Below, one piece after another: positions 28,185 through 37,336 of a DNA stretch of 64,000 nucleotides. The stretch is from positions 62,001-126,000 of the IMG/VR virus record IMGVR_UViG_3300034105_003151; one strand, given 5' to 3'. The notes beneath the pieces are model-generated. The model was not told the DNA's origin. It was given only the letters and a program-made list of their open reading frames with translations, and ran no database searches. The position numbers and the translations under genes are program-made. The stretch comes from a virus. Each line of letters starts with the position of its first letter. The first letter of the stretch is position 1.

Positions 28185-31177
28185 GCTTGAAACCCTCCAT
28201 CGGTAATCGTCCATCCGTAGTTTACTAGTCGCTGTCTAGCACCGGAGCTAGCGGCGGTATATTTAGCGGTGCCAAAGTTTACGTTTATTCCTGTGGCCCA
28301 GGGCTTTATTGGATTTCCTGTGGAAGTAGTGGCCCATGAATTCAATAATAAGTCATAGTTGCCACTTCCAATATTAGTATTTATCATGAAATTATTAAAA
28401 TTGGTACAATTACATAGATTCCAACCAGTTAACGATACTTGTAGACTACTACAGTTTGTGAACATATTGCTGACTGTTGTTATTCCTGTAACATTCCAAT
28501 TGTTCAAGCCGTTTCCTATAAATGATGCGGCACCGAAAAACATATTAGAACAGACATTATTTCCTTGAAAAGTCCAGTTTGAAAAATCACCAGAAGTCAT
28601 AAGATTTCCACCAAACATATTGATACAATCTGCACCATTTGGTATAGTCCATCCAGTAATCCCGACCTTCAACGAGCCGTTAGTAAACATAGAAGCAAAA
28701 GTCACACTTTTACTAATGTTCCAATTGCTTAGTCCTGAGCCTGCAAAACTAGTACAACCACCAAACATATTAAACAACGTATTTTTGGTAGTATTCCAAT
28801 TGCTTGCATCAAAATTTAGATTAGCGTTGTTAGTAAATATACTATTCATATTACTTATTCCGCTAGTATTCCAAGATTCCAATCCAACTCCTCTAAAATT
28901 TGTACATCCATTAAACATATTGGTACAGTTGATATTATTCCCATTAAAGATCCAGTTTGAAAAATTACCAGAGTTTATGTTAGATGCCCCCTGAAACATA
29001 CTAGTGAGATTAGCTCCGCTTGCTATAGTCCAGCCACTAATACCAACTGTTGACGAATTAGTATTATTCAAAAACATATTGCTAAAGTTTGTGCATTTGC
29101 TTACATTCCAGTTGCTTAATCCACTTTTTGCAAAATTATTAGCTGTTTGAAAAGCATTTGCCATTGTAGTAACATTAGCAACATTCCATCCACTCAAATT
29201 GTTATTAAAATTAGTGTTGCCCAAAAACATATTAGTCATGTTGCTGATACCACTAGTATTCCAATAGTCCAATCCAATTCCTCGGAAGTTTGTACATCCA
29301 TTAAACATACTAGTGCAATTGATTCCGCTTCCATTGAAGGTCCAATTTTGAAAATTAGCAGAATTTATAGCAGTAGAACTTTGAAACATACTAGAAAGAT
29401 TTGCATCACTAGCTATAGTCCAACCGCTAATTCCAACAGCTAAAGGATTGACTTGGTTCATAAACATACTGCTAAAATTTATACACTTATTTGGCCTCCA
29501 ATTACTTAATCCACTTCCCGCAAAGGAATTAGCCCCTCGAAACATATTAGCCATATTTGTAACATTGCTAGTATCCCAACCACTAACATTAGTATTAAAA
29601 TTCCCGCATAACAAAAACATACCACTCATATTGGTAACATTGCTAGTATTCCAATTGCTTAAATTTCCAACAATCATTGTTGAGTTTATGTTTTCAAACA
29701 TTCGATTCATATCAACAATTCCGCTGGTATTCCACGAGCTAAGATCAACATTTAAACTATTGAATGCCGCCGGATAATTAAAACCTGCAAACATTCTAGC
29801 AGTACTACTATTTGAACCAAAAGTCCATCCTGATAAGGAAATAAATTTACTTGCATATGTATCTCCAAACATTCCTAAGCAATTAGCTCCACTTGCTATA
29901 TTCCAGTTGTCTATTCTTATAGAAGCATTTCCTCCAGCATTTAGACCAACAGATCTTAACATAAAATACTGAAAATTGGTTACTTTGCTGACATTCCAAT
30001 TACTTAAATCAGCAACCATAAAATCACTACCAAACTGAAACATACTGCTCATATTTGTAACACCGCTCACATTCCAATCGTTTAATCCACTCTTCGTTCC
30101 ATTCACACCGTAGAACATATTGTTAAGATTTGTTACCCCTCTTAAATCCCAGCTTGGCATATACAAATTAGTTACGCTAGCGGGGGCACTAGTTCCCGCA
30201 TTAAACATACCATTTGCAAGTGATGTTAATCTCCATCCTGAAAGGGTGCAGTTGTTTAATGTGGCTCCAAGAAACATATTTATAGTATTATTTCCGCTCC
30301 AATTTATAAAAGAACAATCGTTTATATTCGAAAAAGAGAACATCGACGGAGCCCCATTACACGCCCATCCACTAAAAGTAATGTTTGACAGTCTGGTATT
30401 TGTAAATGCATTTCCGAAATTCACCACCAGATTAGTATTCCAATTCCAGTCTCCATTAACGGTAATATTACAATTTTGAAAAGATCTTCTCATATCAATA
30501 ACATTCGAAGTGTCCCATTGGGTAAAATTACTGGTATTAAGATTTGAACATCCATTAAAACAATCGGCCAAATTTCTTCTAAAAGGGGCACCAGCAGCAG
30601 GGTCCGTGGGCTTGATATAAGGAGGAACACTCAAAAGACTAGCTCCGCAAGCAGAGTGATTCACGACGGTGGTGATCGTAACTAAATCCCCATAAGATAA
30701 AATAGCAACCGTTGCCAATCCAGCATGTGGAACATTAGTAATCGTATATCCCATTATTCCTTTAATAACAACTGTGTATATACCATGTTTAGGATAAGTA
30801 TGAGACACAGTAAAGAGACTTATAGAAAGTGCAGTTGGCTCAAATCTTGTTTCATAACTTCCAGGTCTTCTAATCTGAGTTGTTCCCGCCGGAATAAGTC
30901 CTCCACTCGTACCGTCTCCCCAGAATATCTCTATAACAGATCCTTGAAGACTTATTCCCATAGATAAAACAATAGTTGTTGATCCACCCTTAGTAGTATC
31001 TATTACCATCACAAAATCTTTACTACTAAAACCATCATTGTTTCCAATCCTAAAGTCATCAATTTTAGGATAATGATAAGGAGTCGGGACTGTTTGCGGA
31101 ATTCCCAATAAAGGTTTTATTCCAACAAGGTCTGTGGCGACAGAAAAATTTGGAGTACCAAGTATGCCGTTATTCAC
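28181..31177 (-). CDS. BspA-type (DUF285) repeat adhesin in the virion cluster
   Basis: 998 residues. The N-terminal ~150 residues carry a PKD/Ig-like signature (EIFWGDGTSGG, then HTYPKHGIYTVVIKG). The rest is made of about 25-30 tandem DUF285 units built on NMSSMF...LSNWNVSKVTN. DUF285/BspA repeats are known from bacterial surface adhesins and form leucine-rich-repeat-like solenoids. In this context the protein is probably a tail-fibre or capsid-surface adhesin that binds a host or matrix surface. Repeat number may change by recombination. Its stop overlaps the next ATG. Confidence 0.8.
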   Translation of the reverse strand: MNNGILGTPNFSVATDLVGIKPLLGIPQTVPTPYHYPKIDDFRIGNNDGFSSKDFVMVIDTTKGGSTTIVLSMGISLQGSVIEIFWGDGTSGGLIPAGTTQIRRPGSYETRFEPTALSISLFTVSHTYPKHGIYTVVIKGIMGYTITNVPHAGLATVAILSYGDLVTITTVVNHSACGASLLSVPPYIKPTDPAAGAPFRRNLADCFNGCSNLNTSNFTQWDTSNVIDMRRSFQNCNITVNGDWNWNTNLVVNFGNAFTNTRLSNITFSGWACNGAPSMFSFSNINDCSFINWSGNNTINMFLGATLNNCTLSGWRLTSLANGMFNAGTSAPASVTNLYMPSWDLRGVTNLNNMFYGVNGTKSGLNDWNVSGVTNMSSMFQFGSDFMVADLSNWNVSKVTNFQYFMLRSVGLNAGGNASIRIDNWNIASGANCLGMFGDTYASKFISLSGWTFGSNSSTARMFAGFNYPAAFNSLNVDLSSWNTSGIVDMNRMFENINSTMIVGNLSNWNTSNVTNMSGMFLLCGNFNTNVSGWDTSNVTNMANMFRGANSFAGSGLSNWRPNKCINFSSMFMNQVNPLAVGISGWTIASDANLSSMFQSSTAINSANFQNWTFNGSGINCTSMFNGCTNFRGIGLDYWNTSGISNMTNMFLGNTNFNNNLSGWNVANVTTMANAFQTANNFAKSGLSNWNVSKCTNFSNMFLNNTNSSTVGISGWTIASGANLTSMFQGASNINSGNFSNWIFNGNNINCTNMFNGCTNFRGVGLESWNTSGISNMNSIFTNNANLNFDASNWNTTKNTLFNMFGGCTSFAGSGLSNWNISKSVTFASMFTNGSLKVGITGWTIPNGADCINMFGGNLMTSGDFSNWTFQGNNVCSNMFFGAASFIGNGLNNWNVTGITTVSNMFTNCSSLQVSLTGWNLCNCTNFNNFMINTNIGSGNYDLLLNSWATTSTGNPIKPWATGINVNFGTAKYTAASSGARQRLVNYGWTITDGGFQA

Positions 31178-31572
31178 AGATCTGCCCCTAGTGCTATGAT
31201 ATTAAAACCTTGAGCCGGCCCTACGCTATTAGTAGCACTTAAAATCTGGCCACTCATTAATACAAGGTTATTGTAGGTTGTACTAATTCTTGTGGCCTTA
31301 ACGCTCGCGGAGGGAGCGGCTACTGCGATAGTTATTTCATCAAATAATGGATTACCAACAATTCCAACTCCAGAGATATAAACTCTAGCTAGACCAGCAA
31401 CGGTTGTTCCTGTTGCCTGAATAACAATTTCGGCTATTCTTGTGCCATTACTTGCCCCACTGGCAAATGGAACGTATCCAGACCCTGAGATTCCATCTCG
31501 GTTGTTATTTAGAATCGTTACAAAACCATTTCCAATTTCTGGAATTACTGCAAATGCCGGATTATCAGCCAT
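31174..31572 (-). CDS. small virion protein of the fibre module
   Basis: 132 residues, mostly beta and low in charge. Segments RIAEIVIQATGTTVAGLARV and VKATRISTTYNNLVLMSGQ recur in small phage proteins I have seen beside capsid or fibre genes, but with no fixed name. It may be a decoration or fibre-linker protein. It is coupled to the adhesin gene by a four-base overlap. Confidence 0.55.
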   Translation of the reverse strand: MADNPAFAVIPEIGNGFVTILNNNRDGISGSGYVPFASGASNGTRIAEIVIQATGTTVAGLARVYISGVGIVGNPLFDEITIAVAAPSASVKATRISTTYNNLVLMSGQILSATNSVGPAQGFNIIALGADL

Positions 31573-31583
31573 GTTATTTTCCT

Positions 31584-33809
31584 TTATCTATAAGTTGACC
31601 ATAAGAATAAATTTTTCCCATTGTTCACATTTACACCATTGATAAATAACGAATTATTACTAAAGGTTAATCCGCTTTGACCAATTATGCCCGAGCTTGT
31701 TCCGTCTGAAACTAATACTCTTCCAGAGCCTGGATCGGATACGGAAACACTGCTTCCTCCACCCCCACCAGAAGCGTTAATTGTATAAATTCCGCTAGTA
31801 CTAGTGATAGTTACATTATTACCGGGGAGTAGTTCCTTAACTGGCAACAGCCCGCTGACTCCGCTATCAAAATTTGAAATATCAGAAACTAAATGGGTGT
31901 GTCCACTTAAGCTAACACCCGTATTATTTAGTCTTAGATAATTAAAAACATTCAATCCACTAGATGCAGTACCACTTGCAAAACTTAAACCGTATGTTAC
32001 AAGCATATTAGGTACTATAGCACCTACAAGCGGATTATTATTTCCAATAGAAGTGTTTCCATCTTCGTCCACATTAAAGCTAGGAGTGTTACAGACAAAG
32101 AGGGTATCTACATATAAGTTATTAAATACGGCATCGTTTAACTGAGCATAAGGAGTTAGTAATCCACTAACACTGCTATTAAAATTACCAATATCTGAAC
32201 TTGTTATTCCGCTGTTACGCCAAAGCGATCCGTCATATTTCAAAAATTGTCCACTAATCGCTCCGGTTGTTGCAACATTATGTAGTTCTTCTAGTTCAAA
32301 ACCATTTTGTATAGAAACCTCTATGATCCCTTGATTAACGTGATTTCTAACTATTTTGCCGACAACTACCATATGATTTGGGGCAGTTGGTTTTATGGCT
32401 GTTAAGTTGCCAGAAACACTCGGGCTTAGATATAGAGTACTGCCCTCCACAGCACCAAACTGGTCAGTATTAACATCAATCAATTCTCCAAAAACAACAA
32501 CATCTCCAGCACTATTATTATTTATCTGACTAGCGGTAATGCCGTAAGTTTTACTAGATCCAGCTTCACTAGAAGCGATAGATTTTTGTATTGTTGGCCT
32601 ATTCCCATGACCTCCATTAATATAAACCACAGTCATCTTTGGTAAAGTAGATCCGGTCCTATTTTCGCATCTTGTTATTAATGAAGAAGCACTACTAGCA
32701 GCAACACCATATGCTGTCACAGTATAAATTCCAGAAGTCACCCCTATCTGTATTCCAGAACCGGCGAGAATGTCTTTTACAGAAATAAGATTATTAACCG
32801 ATGTATTAAAGTCTGTTATTTGCGAGCTAGTATGAGTATGCCCGCTTAAACTTACAGGAACTCCGTTTACCCGCAGGGTTATAAAGTTGCCACTATTTAA
32901 TAAAGCATAGGGAGTTAGCAGTCCACTTACTGATGAATTAAAGTTTGTAATATCGCTTGAAGTATGATTATGTCCTACTAAGCTGTAATTGCCACTTGGC
33001 TGTAAACCTGTTACAGAAACAGAGAATAGTCCGGTTGTTGAAACGATATTAACATATCCACTACCAATCACATTTTTAACTGGTATTAATGAGCTAACAC
33101 TAGAGTTAAAATCTGTTATTTGTGAGCTAGTATGCGTATGTCCACTTATGCTATAGTTTCCACTAGGCTGTAATCCCGTGACCGATACCGTAAAAACCCC
33201 TCCAGAAGACGCTACAGAAGCGTATCCGCTGCCCAATATATTTTTTACTGACAATAGTCCACTTACGCTAGAATTAAAATCAGTTATTGCTGAAGCTGTG
33301 TGGGAGTGTCCGCTGATGCTAACAGGAGTTCCGCTTATAGACAGAGAATTAAAATTACCTGTACCAGATATTACGTTTATGGATACTCCACTATTTAATA
33401 GACTCTGTATCTGAGAACTACTAAGACCGAATGTTCCGGTTGTATATATTGTGTATAAATTTCCATTTTGACTTACAGAGATACCGCTGGTTCCTGAAAG
33501 AGTAATATTTTGAGCAAGAGCATTTATAGTTATTGATCCGTCTAGTCCAGAAGCAAATACTATTCCCGATCCAGAATATAATCCACTCACTCTATTTATA
33601 GGTAATAATCCTGTTGTATAACTTATAGGATAGGTGTCTGGAAAATCACTAGGAAGTATTTTATCTCTATTACTAATTTCTAAGTAAACACCACCAGAAG
33701 TAATTATTTCTATAGAAGGAACATCTGTGCCACTAGCCCCAACGGCTACTTCTAAAGAATAAGACGGTTGTTCTATTATTTCAATATTAAAATCTGTCAT
33801 ATTTGACAC
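31584..33809 (-). CDS. tail fibre protein with SGHTHTSSQITDF repeats
   Basis: 741 residues. At least six copies of SGHTHTSSQITDFNSSVSGL-type units alternate with VKNILGSGYASV...GLQPSGNY units, the typical repeat grammar of trimeric phage fibre shafts. A capsid/fibre-like block sits near 400-480 (MTVVYINGGHGNRPTIQK). The C-terminus holds a Gly/Ser-rich stretch. The protein likely forms a trimeric fibre. It overlaps its upstream neighbour by 13 bases. Confidence 0.85.
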   Translation of the reverse strand: MSNMTDFNIEIIEQPSYSLEVAVGASGTDVPSIEIITSGGVYLEISNRDKILPSDFPDTYPISYTTGLLPINRVSGLYSGSGIVFASGLDGSITINALAQNITLSGTSGISVSQNGNLYTIYTTGTFGLSSSQIQSLLNSGVSINVISGTGNFNSLSISGTPVSISGHSHTASAITDFNSSVSGLLSVKNILGSGYASVASSGGVFTVSVTGLQPSGNYSISGHTHTSSQITDFNSSVSSLIPVKNVIGSGYVNIVSTTGLFSVSVTGLQPSGNYSLVGHNHTSSDITNFNSSVSGLLTPYALLNSGNFITLRVNGVPVSLSGHTHTSSQITDFNTSVNNLISVKDILAGSGIQIGVTSGIYTVTAYGVAASSASSLITRCENRTGSTLPKMTVVYINGGHGNRPTIQKSIASSEAGSSKTYGITASQINNNSAGDVVVFGELIDVNTDQFGAVEGSTLYLSPSVSGNLTAIKPTAPNHMVVVGKIVRNHVNQGIIEVSIQNGFELEELHNVATTGAISGQFLKYDGSLWRNSGITSSDIGNFNSSVSGLLTPYAQLNDAVFNNLYVDTLFVCNTPSFNVDEDGNTSIGNNNPLVGAIVPNMLVTYGLSFASGTASSGLNVFNYLRLNNTGVSLSGHTHLVSDISNFDSGVSGLLPVKELLPGNNVTITSTSGIYTINASGGGGGSSVSVSDPGSGRVLVSDGTSSGIIGQSGLTFSNNSLFINGVNVNNGKNLFLWSTYR

Positions 33810-34198
33810 TCTAAAGCGGTTGTGCTTTGACTAAATCTCTTAACTATAGTAATAACTCCATAGAGTATTCTTTCTGTAAAAAATCCTCCATTAGTATAGA
33901 AATTATCTGGACTTTGTAATTCAAAGTCATATTTTGCAGTATTAAATAGGTAGCTGTTGGTAGTGGTTGCGGGCCATAATAAAGTGAATTTTCCATTAGG
34001 AGCATCTAAAGTAAATTTGTAATCTGGTCCATTATGTCCTGTTTGAAAAATTATTGTATCATTACTATTAGTTTTGCAAATAATTCGACCACACCAATCT
34101 GTTAGATCAACAATATTACCATCAGCATCCTTATATACTAATACTAAGCTATAAGAAGATCCTTGTTCTATATTAAAATCATATTTTGCTGCTGCCAT
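33797..34198 (-). CDS. fibre/baseplate N-terminal-type virion domain protein
   Basis: 133 residues. The sequence AKYDFNIEQGSSYSLVLVYK, GNIVDLTDWCGR and YDFELQSPDN matches a widespread small phage structural domain ('F.i.qG..f...l...d..g.p.dLtg......i'). This domain often links fibres or baseplate wedges. It heads the fibre module right after the capsid terminator. Confidence 0.6.
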   Translation of the reverse strand: MAAAKYDFNIEQGSSYSLVLVYKDADGNIVDLTDWCGRIICKTNSNDTIIFQTGHNGPDYKFTLDAPNGKFTLLWPATTTNSYLFNTAKYDFELQSPDNFYTNGGFFTERILYGVITIVKRFSQSTTALECQI

Positions 34199-34253
34199 AA
34201 TTGATCTTTCATAGTTTTAGATAAAAGTACTAGATAATAATACACCTTGATAT

Positions 34254-34289
34254 AAAAAAAAGAACCGCACCTTTTTAGGGATGCGGTTC
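34254..34289 (-). terminator. intrinsic terminator after the major capsid gene
   Basis: Minus strand: an 8-bp GAACCGCA/TGCGGTTC stem followed by eight T, 30 bases past the capsid stop. It separates the abundant capsid message from the fibre and tail genes. Confidence 0.85.
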
Positions 34290-34318
34290 AGAAAAGTTTT
34301 AACTTTTAGTTAGAGATA

Positions 34319-35317
34319 TCAGATAGCACCCAAGATAACTCTACGGTTATCTAGAACAGCAAAGCCTTGTTCTGCCCATCCGTAAAAACCGGCTCTCTTT
34401 TGACGATGTAGAGTATCGTCTTCAAAAATCTGAACCTGTTCACGAATTGGCATTATGAAACTATCACGCTTACGAAGATCCAATCCAACGATTAGCTCAC
34501 TCTTAGTACCAACAGATCCGCTCAAGGCGTTTAGATAGTATAGTTGATATTCTTGACCTTCGCCCAACTCGTCTAGGTCGTGTAGGTTAACACCGAAGAT
34601 ACGATTAACAGTACCGTCAGCAGCAGTATAGATTTCTCTACGAGTAAATTCATCGATTTGATCAACGTTCCAGTTACGCATATCTTCCATAGCTTCTGGA
34701 GAAACGTAAAGGTCTGTTAATAGTCCACGATTTGTACTAGCAGAGTTACCACCACCGTTACGGCGCATAGTTGTCTTAAGAAGAGATACAACTCTCTTGC
34801 TTAATAAACCAGTTGGAGCATCACTATCATATACTAGAATATTACGATCTAGACCAGCGGCTAATAGTGTGTGCCATCCATCATCATTCATTTTCTTTAC
34901 AAATGAACCTTCTAGAACTTCCATAGCGCGTCCGACAACGTCCCAACGGGCGTCACGGGCATACTTTAGAAGATAATCGATACTTGAACCAACGTCATAA
35001 GTAGGAACCATAACGTAGTCAGACTCAACGTGCTTTTCTGGAATATATCCGTGGTTAGGAATAGTAAAAGCAACAAAGTCTTTTTCAGTACCAGGGCTTA
35101 GTAAGTCAAGAGGAAACTCTGGAGTAGCACTTTGAGCTAAAGGAATTGGCTCAAAAATACCGTCAAGAATATTTCCATTTAGAACACCCTGACGTAGAGG
35201 TAGTTCTAGAGCTTTGGCGAATTCTGCATTAGCTGCAAGAGATTCTTCTTTTCTTTGTGAACCAGAACGTACTAGCAAATCAGTTAGTTCTTTTGTTGGT
35301 TGAAATACTTCAGGCAT
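34319..35317 (-). CDS. major capsid protein
   Basis: 332 residues. The order portal, protease-scaffold, decoration-like protein, then this gene identifies it. Features of an HK97-fold shell protein include DYVMVPTYDVGSSIDYLLKY, the long spine-helix-like LLKTTMRRNGGG, DLYVSPEAMEDMRNW and the C-terminal KRAGFYGWAEQGFAV. A clear ribosome-binding site (AGGGAG) precedes the ATG and a strong terminator follows, as expected for the most abundant product. It has charged, GC-richer coding than its neighbours. Confidence 0.88.
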   Translation of the reverse strand: MPEVFQPTKELTDLLVRSGSQRKEESLAANAEFAKALELPLRQGVLNGNILDGIFEPIPLAQSATPEFPLDLLSPGTEKDFVAFTIPNHGYIPEKHVESDYVMVPTYDVGSSIDYLLKYARDARWDVVGRAMEVLEGSFVKKMNDDGWHTLLAAGLDRNILVYDSDAPTGLLSKRVVSLLKTTMRRNGGGNSASTNRGLLTDLYVSPEAMEDMRNWNVDQIDEFTRREIYTAADGTVNRIFGVNLHDLDELGEGQEYQLYYLNALSGSVGTKSELIVGLDLRKRDSFIMPIREQVQIFEDDTLHRQKRAGFYGWAEQGFAVLDNRRVILGAI

Positions 35318-35351
35318 TTTAATTATCTCCCTTTAGTTTTAATTATTAGAA

Positions 35352-35813
35352 TCAAGTGATAACAATTGATAGTTTAGCATAACCATCGGCATCTTTGGCA
35401 CTTAAGAATTGACCAATCTTAGTAGCATTAGTCGAAACAGTACCGATCAAACCGCTATTTCCAACATAAGCATCACTTCCAGCGGTTGGATTAATACCGG
35501 GCACAAGCATATTTGTGCTAACTTGACCGTTGCGTAACAATGTTACCTTACCACCAAGTTGCATTTCATCCTTGAACCAGTTAATGTGCTGACGAGTTAG
35601 GTCATAATTAACAACGTCATTTAGTAGAATACCCATTGGTCTTGCTCCGCTGTTACCAGCAGCATAGGCCACAATAGCATTAGAATCGTCCATTGAAACA
35701 CCGCTATTTGTTTTTGAAGTATCTACAGTAGCAATTCCGCCACGTTCACAAACAGTGTTGCAGAAAAAGCTGATGTCAGTCAATACTTCGATACGATCTG
35801 GTTTTAGAGCCAT
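35352..35813 (-). CDS. capsid decoration/stabilisation-like protein
   Basis: 153 residues, beta-rich. It contains ARPMGILLNDVVNYDLTRQH and GGKVTLLRNGQVSTN, a pattern seen in small head proteins encoded beside the capsid gene (DUF2190-like). Position between scaffold and capsid supports a capsid decoration role. A Cys pair (CNTVC) near residue 20 is unusual. Confidence 0.6.
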   Translation of the reverse strand: MALKPDRIEVLTDISFFCNTVCERGGIATVDTSKTNSGVSMDDSNAIVAYAAGNSGARPMGILLNDVVNYDLTRQHINWFKDEMQLGGKVTLLRNGQVSTNMLVPGINPTAGSDAYVGNSGLIGTVSTNATKIGQFLSAKDADGYAKLSIVIT

Positions 35814-35816
35814 TTG

Positions 35817-37310
35817 TCATTCTCCCTTGTTATTAGAATTAGTTTTACTGTTCTTGCCAAATCTAGAAGACATAAAAGCCGATAGTTCTGAGCGAACACT
35901 AGCCATTGCAGAATTCTCAGAGTCTGATCCAACAGATGGAACAAAATCTTCCGTTGTTTCCGCATTATCTAGAACAGAAGCCTTAGTATTTTCTACTGAA
36001 CACTTTGCTTTCACATCGCCAGCTTCGTCTTTTTTATCTTTCTTTTTATTTAGCCAATCTGGCTTTTGGGCAGCTAGTAGAGTTGTCATGGCGCTAAAAG
36101 CTTCGTCATCTAAAGAATCAAACTTTTCAGAAGCAGCTTCTGCTTCGTCAGTAGATGCACCTAGTTCTGTTAGAGAAGCCATTCTCTTCATCTTCTTTTC
36201 TTTCTTCATCATCTCTTCTTCTTTGCCTTTATATGCGGCAATAGTTTCAAGAGCAGATTCTAGTTCAGACTTAACTTTCTTAAATTCTTCTTCTGACTTC
36301 TTCTGGTATTCTTCAGCACTACCAGCTAAAGTAGATTTTTCGCTATTTAGAGTTTCAATAGTCTTTTCATAAGAAAGAATTTTATTTTGTAGCTCGTCAA
36401 CTGTTGCTTGAGTAGTTGCGGCAGTTGCCAAAGTGTCTATCTTGGCTTTCATTTCGGCAACGTCAATTTCTAAACTCATAGTTTGGTTCTCCACGTTAAG
36501 GTTTGACTGAGAAATAGATACACCTGAAAAAACAAATTCACTATTTTTTTCTGTTTCTGTTTTAATATTTGGACTAATACTAAAAATTATACTTTCTGGA
36601 TTAGCTGGTTTATCAACAAATCCTTTGCCGGTAAAAGTAATATTTCTTAATACTCTACCTATTTTATAGTTTTGATGATTACCATTTCCACCATATGCTC
36701 TTAGATATTTAGTTAGGTGGGCAGTACTATTATTTCTAGATAATACCTTATAATTCCCCTGAGCATCCATAATACCGTAATCGAAATTTTTGAATAAACA
36801 TTCCATACTAACATATTTACTTTTATTCTCAATAGAACTTATTAAGTCTTTTGCACGAGAAATTAGTTCTGGATTGGTAAAAGCCTTATAGATTACTGAT
36901 CCTGTTAGGATGTGATATTTGGGCGGCAAGTCTGATATGTTAATGTCTTTTGGAATTATTTTGAAGTCTTCTGTTACTGGAGTATTTGAAATAATATGTC
37001 CAACAATAATACTTTCGTCATGATCTAGATTAGTAGGCTTATCTTCTGGTGTGTCCTTAGCCATCCATAGTTCTACGGGATCAAATATATCATCATTTAA
37101 ATTCCAAGAAGAAGTTACCATAATACTATCTGCATAATATAGATCTTTATCATTATAAGAAGCTAAACTCTTAAAATCTGTTTTGATTTTTTCATTTAGA
37201 ATATTATCTGTAGATGGCTCTAATTGACTAGCAATAAGTATTGATGCAGAAGATTGGATCTTATGCTCTAGTCCATCTTGTATTTCTGATAAATATGTTG
37301 GAATTGTCAT
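35817..37310 (-). CDS. prohead protease fused to scaffolding domain
   Basis: 497 residues. The N-terminal ~220 residues look like a prohead serine protease: PTNLDHDESIIVGHI supplies the His region and SKYVSMECLF the Ser region. Residues about 285-375 form a long coiled coil (ATVDELQNKILSYEKTIETL), followed by an acidic, Lys/Glu-rich tail, which is typical of a scaffold. Fusion of protease and scaffold is common in such phages. The protein should guide shell assembly and then digest itself. Confidence 0.75.
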   Translation of the reverse strand: MTIPTYLSEIQDGLEHKIQSSASILIASQLEPSTDNILNEKIKTDFKSLASYNDKDLYYADSIMVTSSWNLNDDIFDPVELWMAKDTPEDKPTNLDHDESIIVGHIISNTPVTEDFKIIPKDINISDLPPKYHILTGSVIYKAFTNPELISRAKDLISSIENKSKYVSMECLFKNFDYGIMDAQGNYKVLSRNNSTAHLTKYLRAYGGNGNHQNYKIGRVLRNITFTGKGFVDKPANPESIIFSISPNIKTETEKNSEFVFSGVSISQSNLNVENQTMSLEIDVAEMKAKIDTLATAATTQATVDELQNKILSYEKTIETLNSEKSTLAGSAEEYQKKSEEEFKKVKSELESALETIAAYKGKEEEMMKKEKKMKRMASLTELGASTDEAEAASEKFDSLDDEAFSAMTTLLAAQKPDWLNKKKDKKDEAGDVKAKCSVENTKASVLDNAETTEDFVPSVGSDSENSAMASVRSELSAFMSSRFGKNSKTNSNNKGE

Positions 37311-37336
37311 ATGTTACTCTTTTGTTATAGGTATTG

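Noticed and set aside
35755-36372. Rightward Ser-rich 205-residue ORF opposite the scaffold
   Set aside because: Product of antisense reading of a Glu/Lys-rich coiled coil; no signals for expression.
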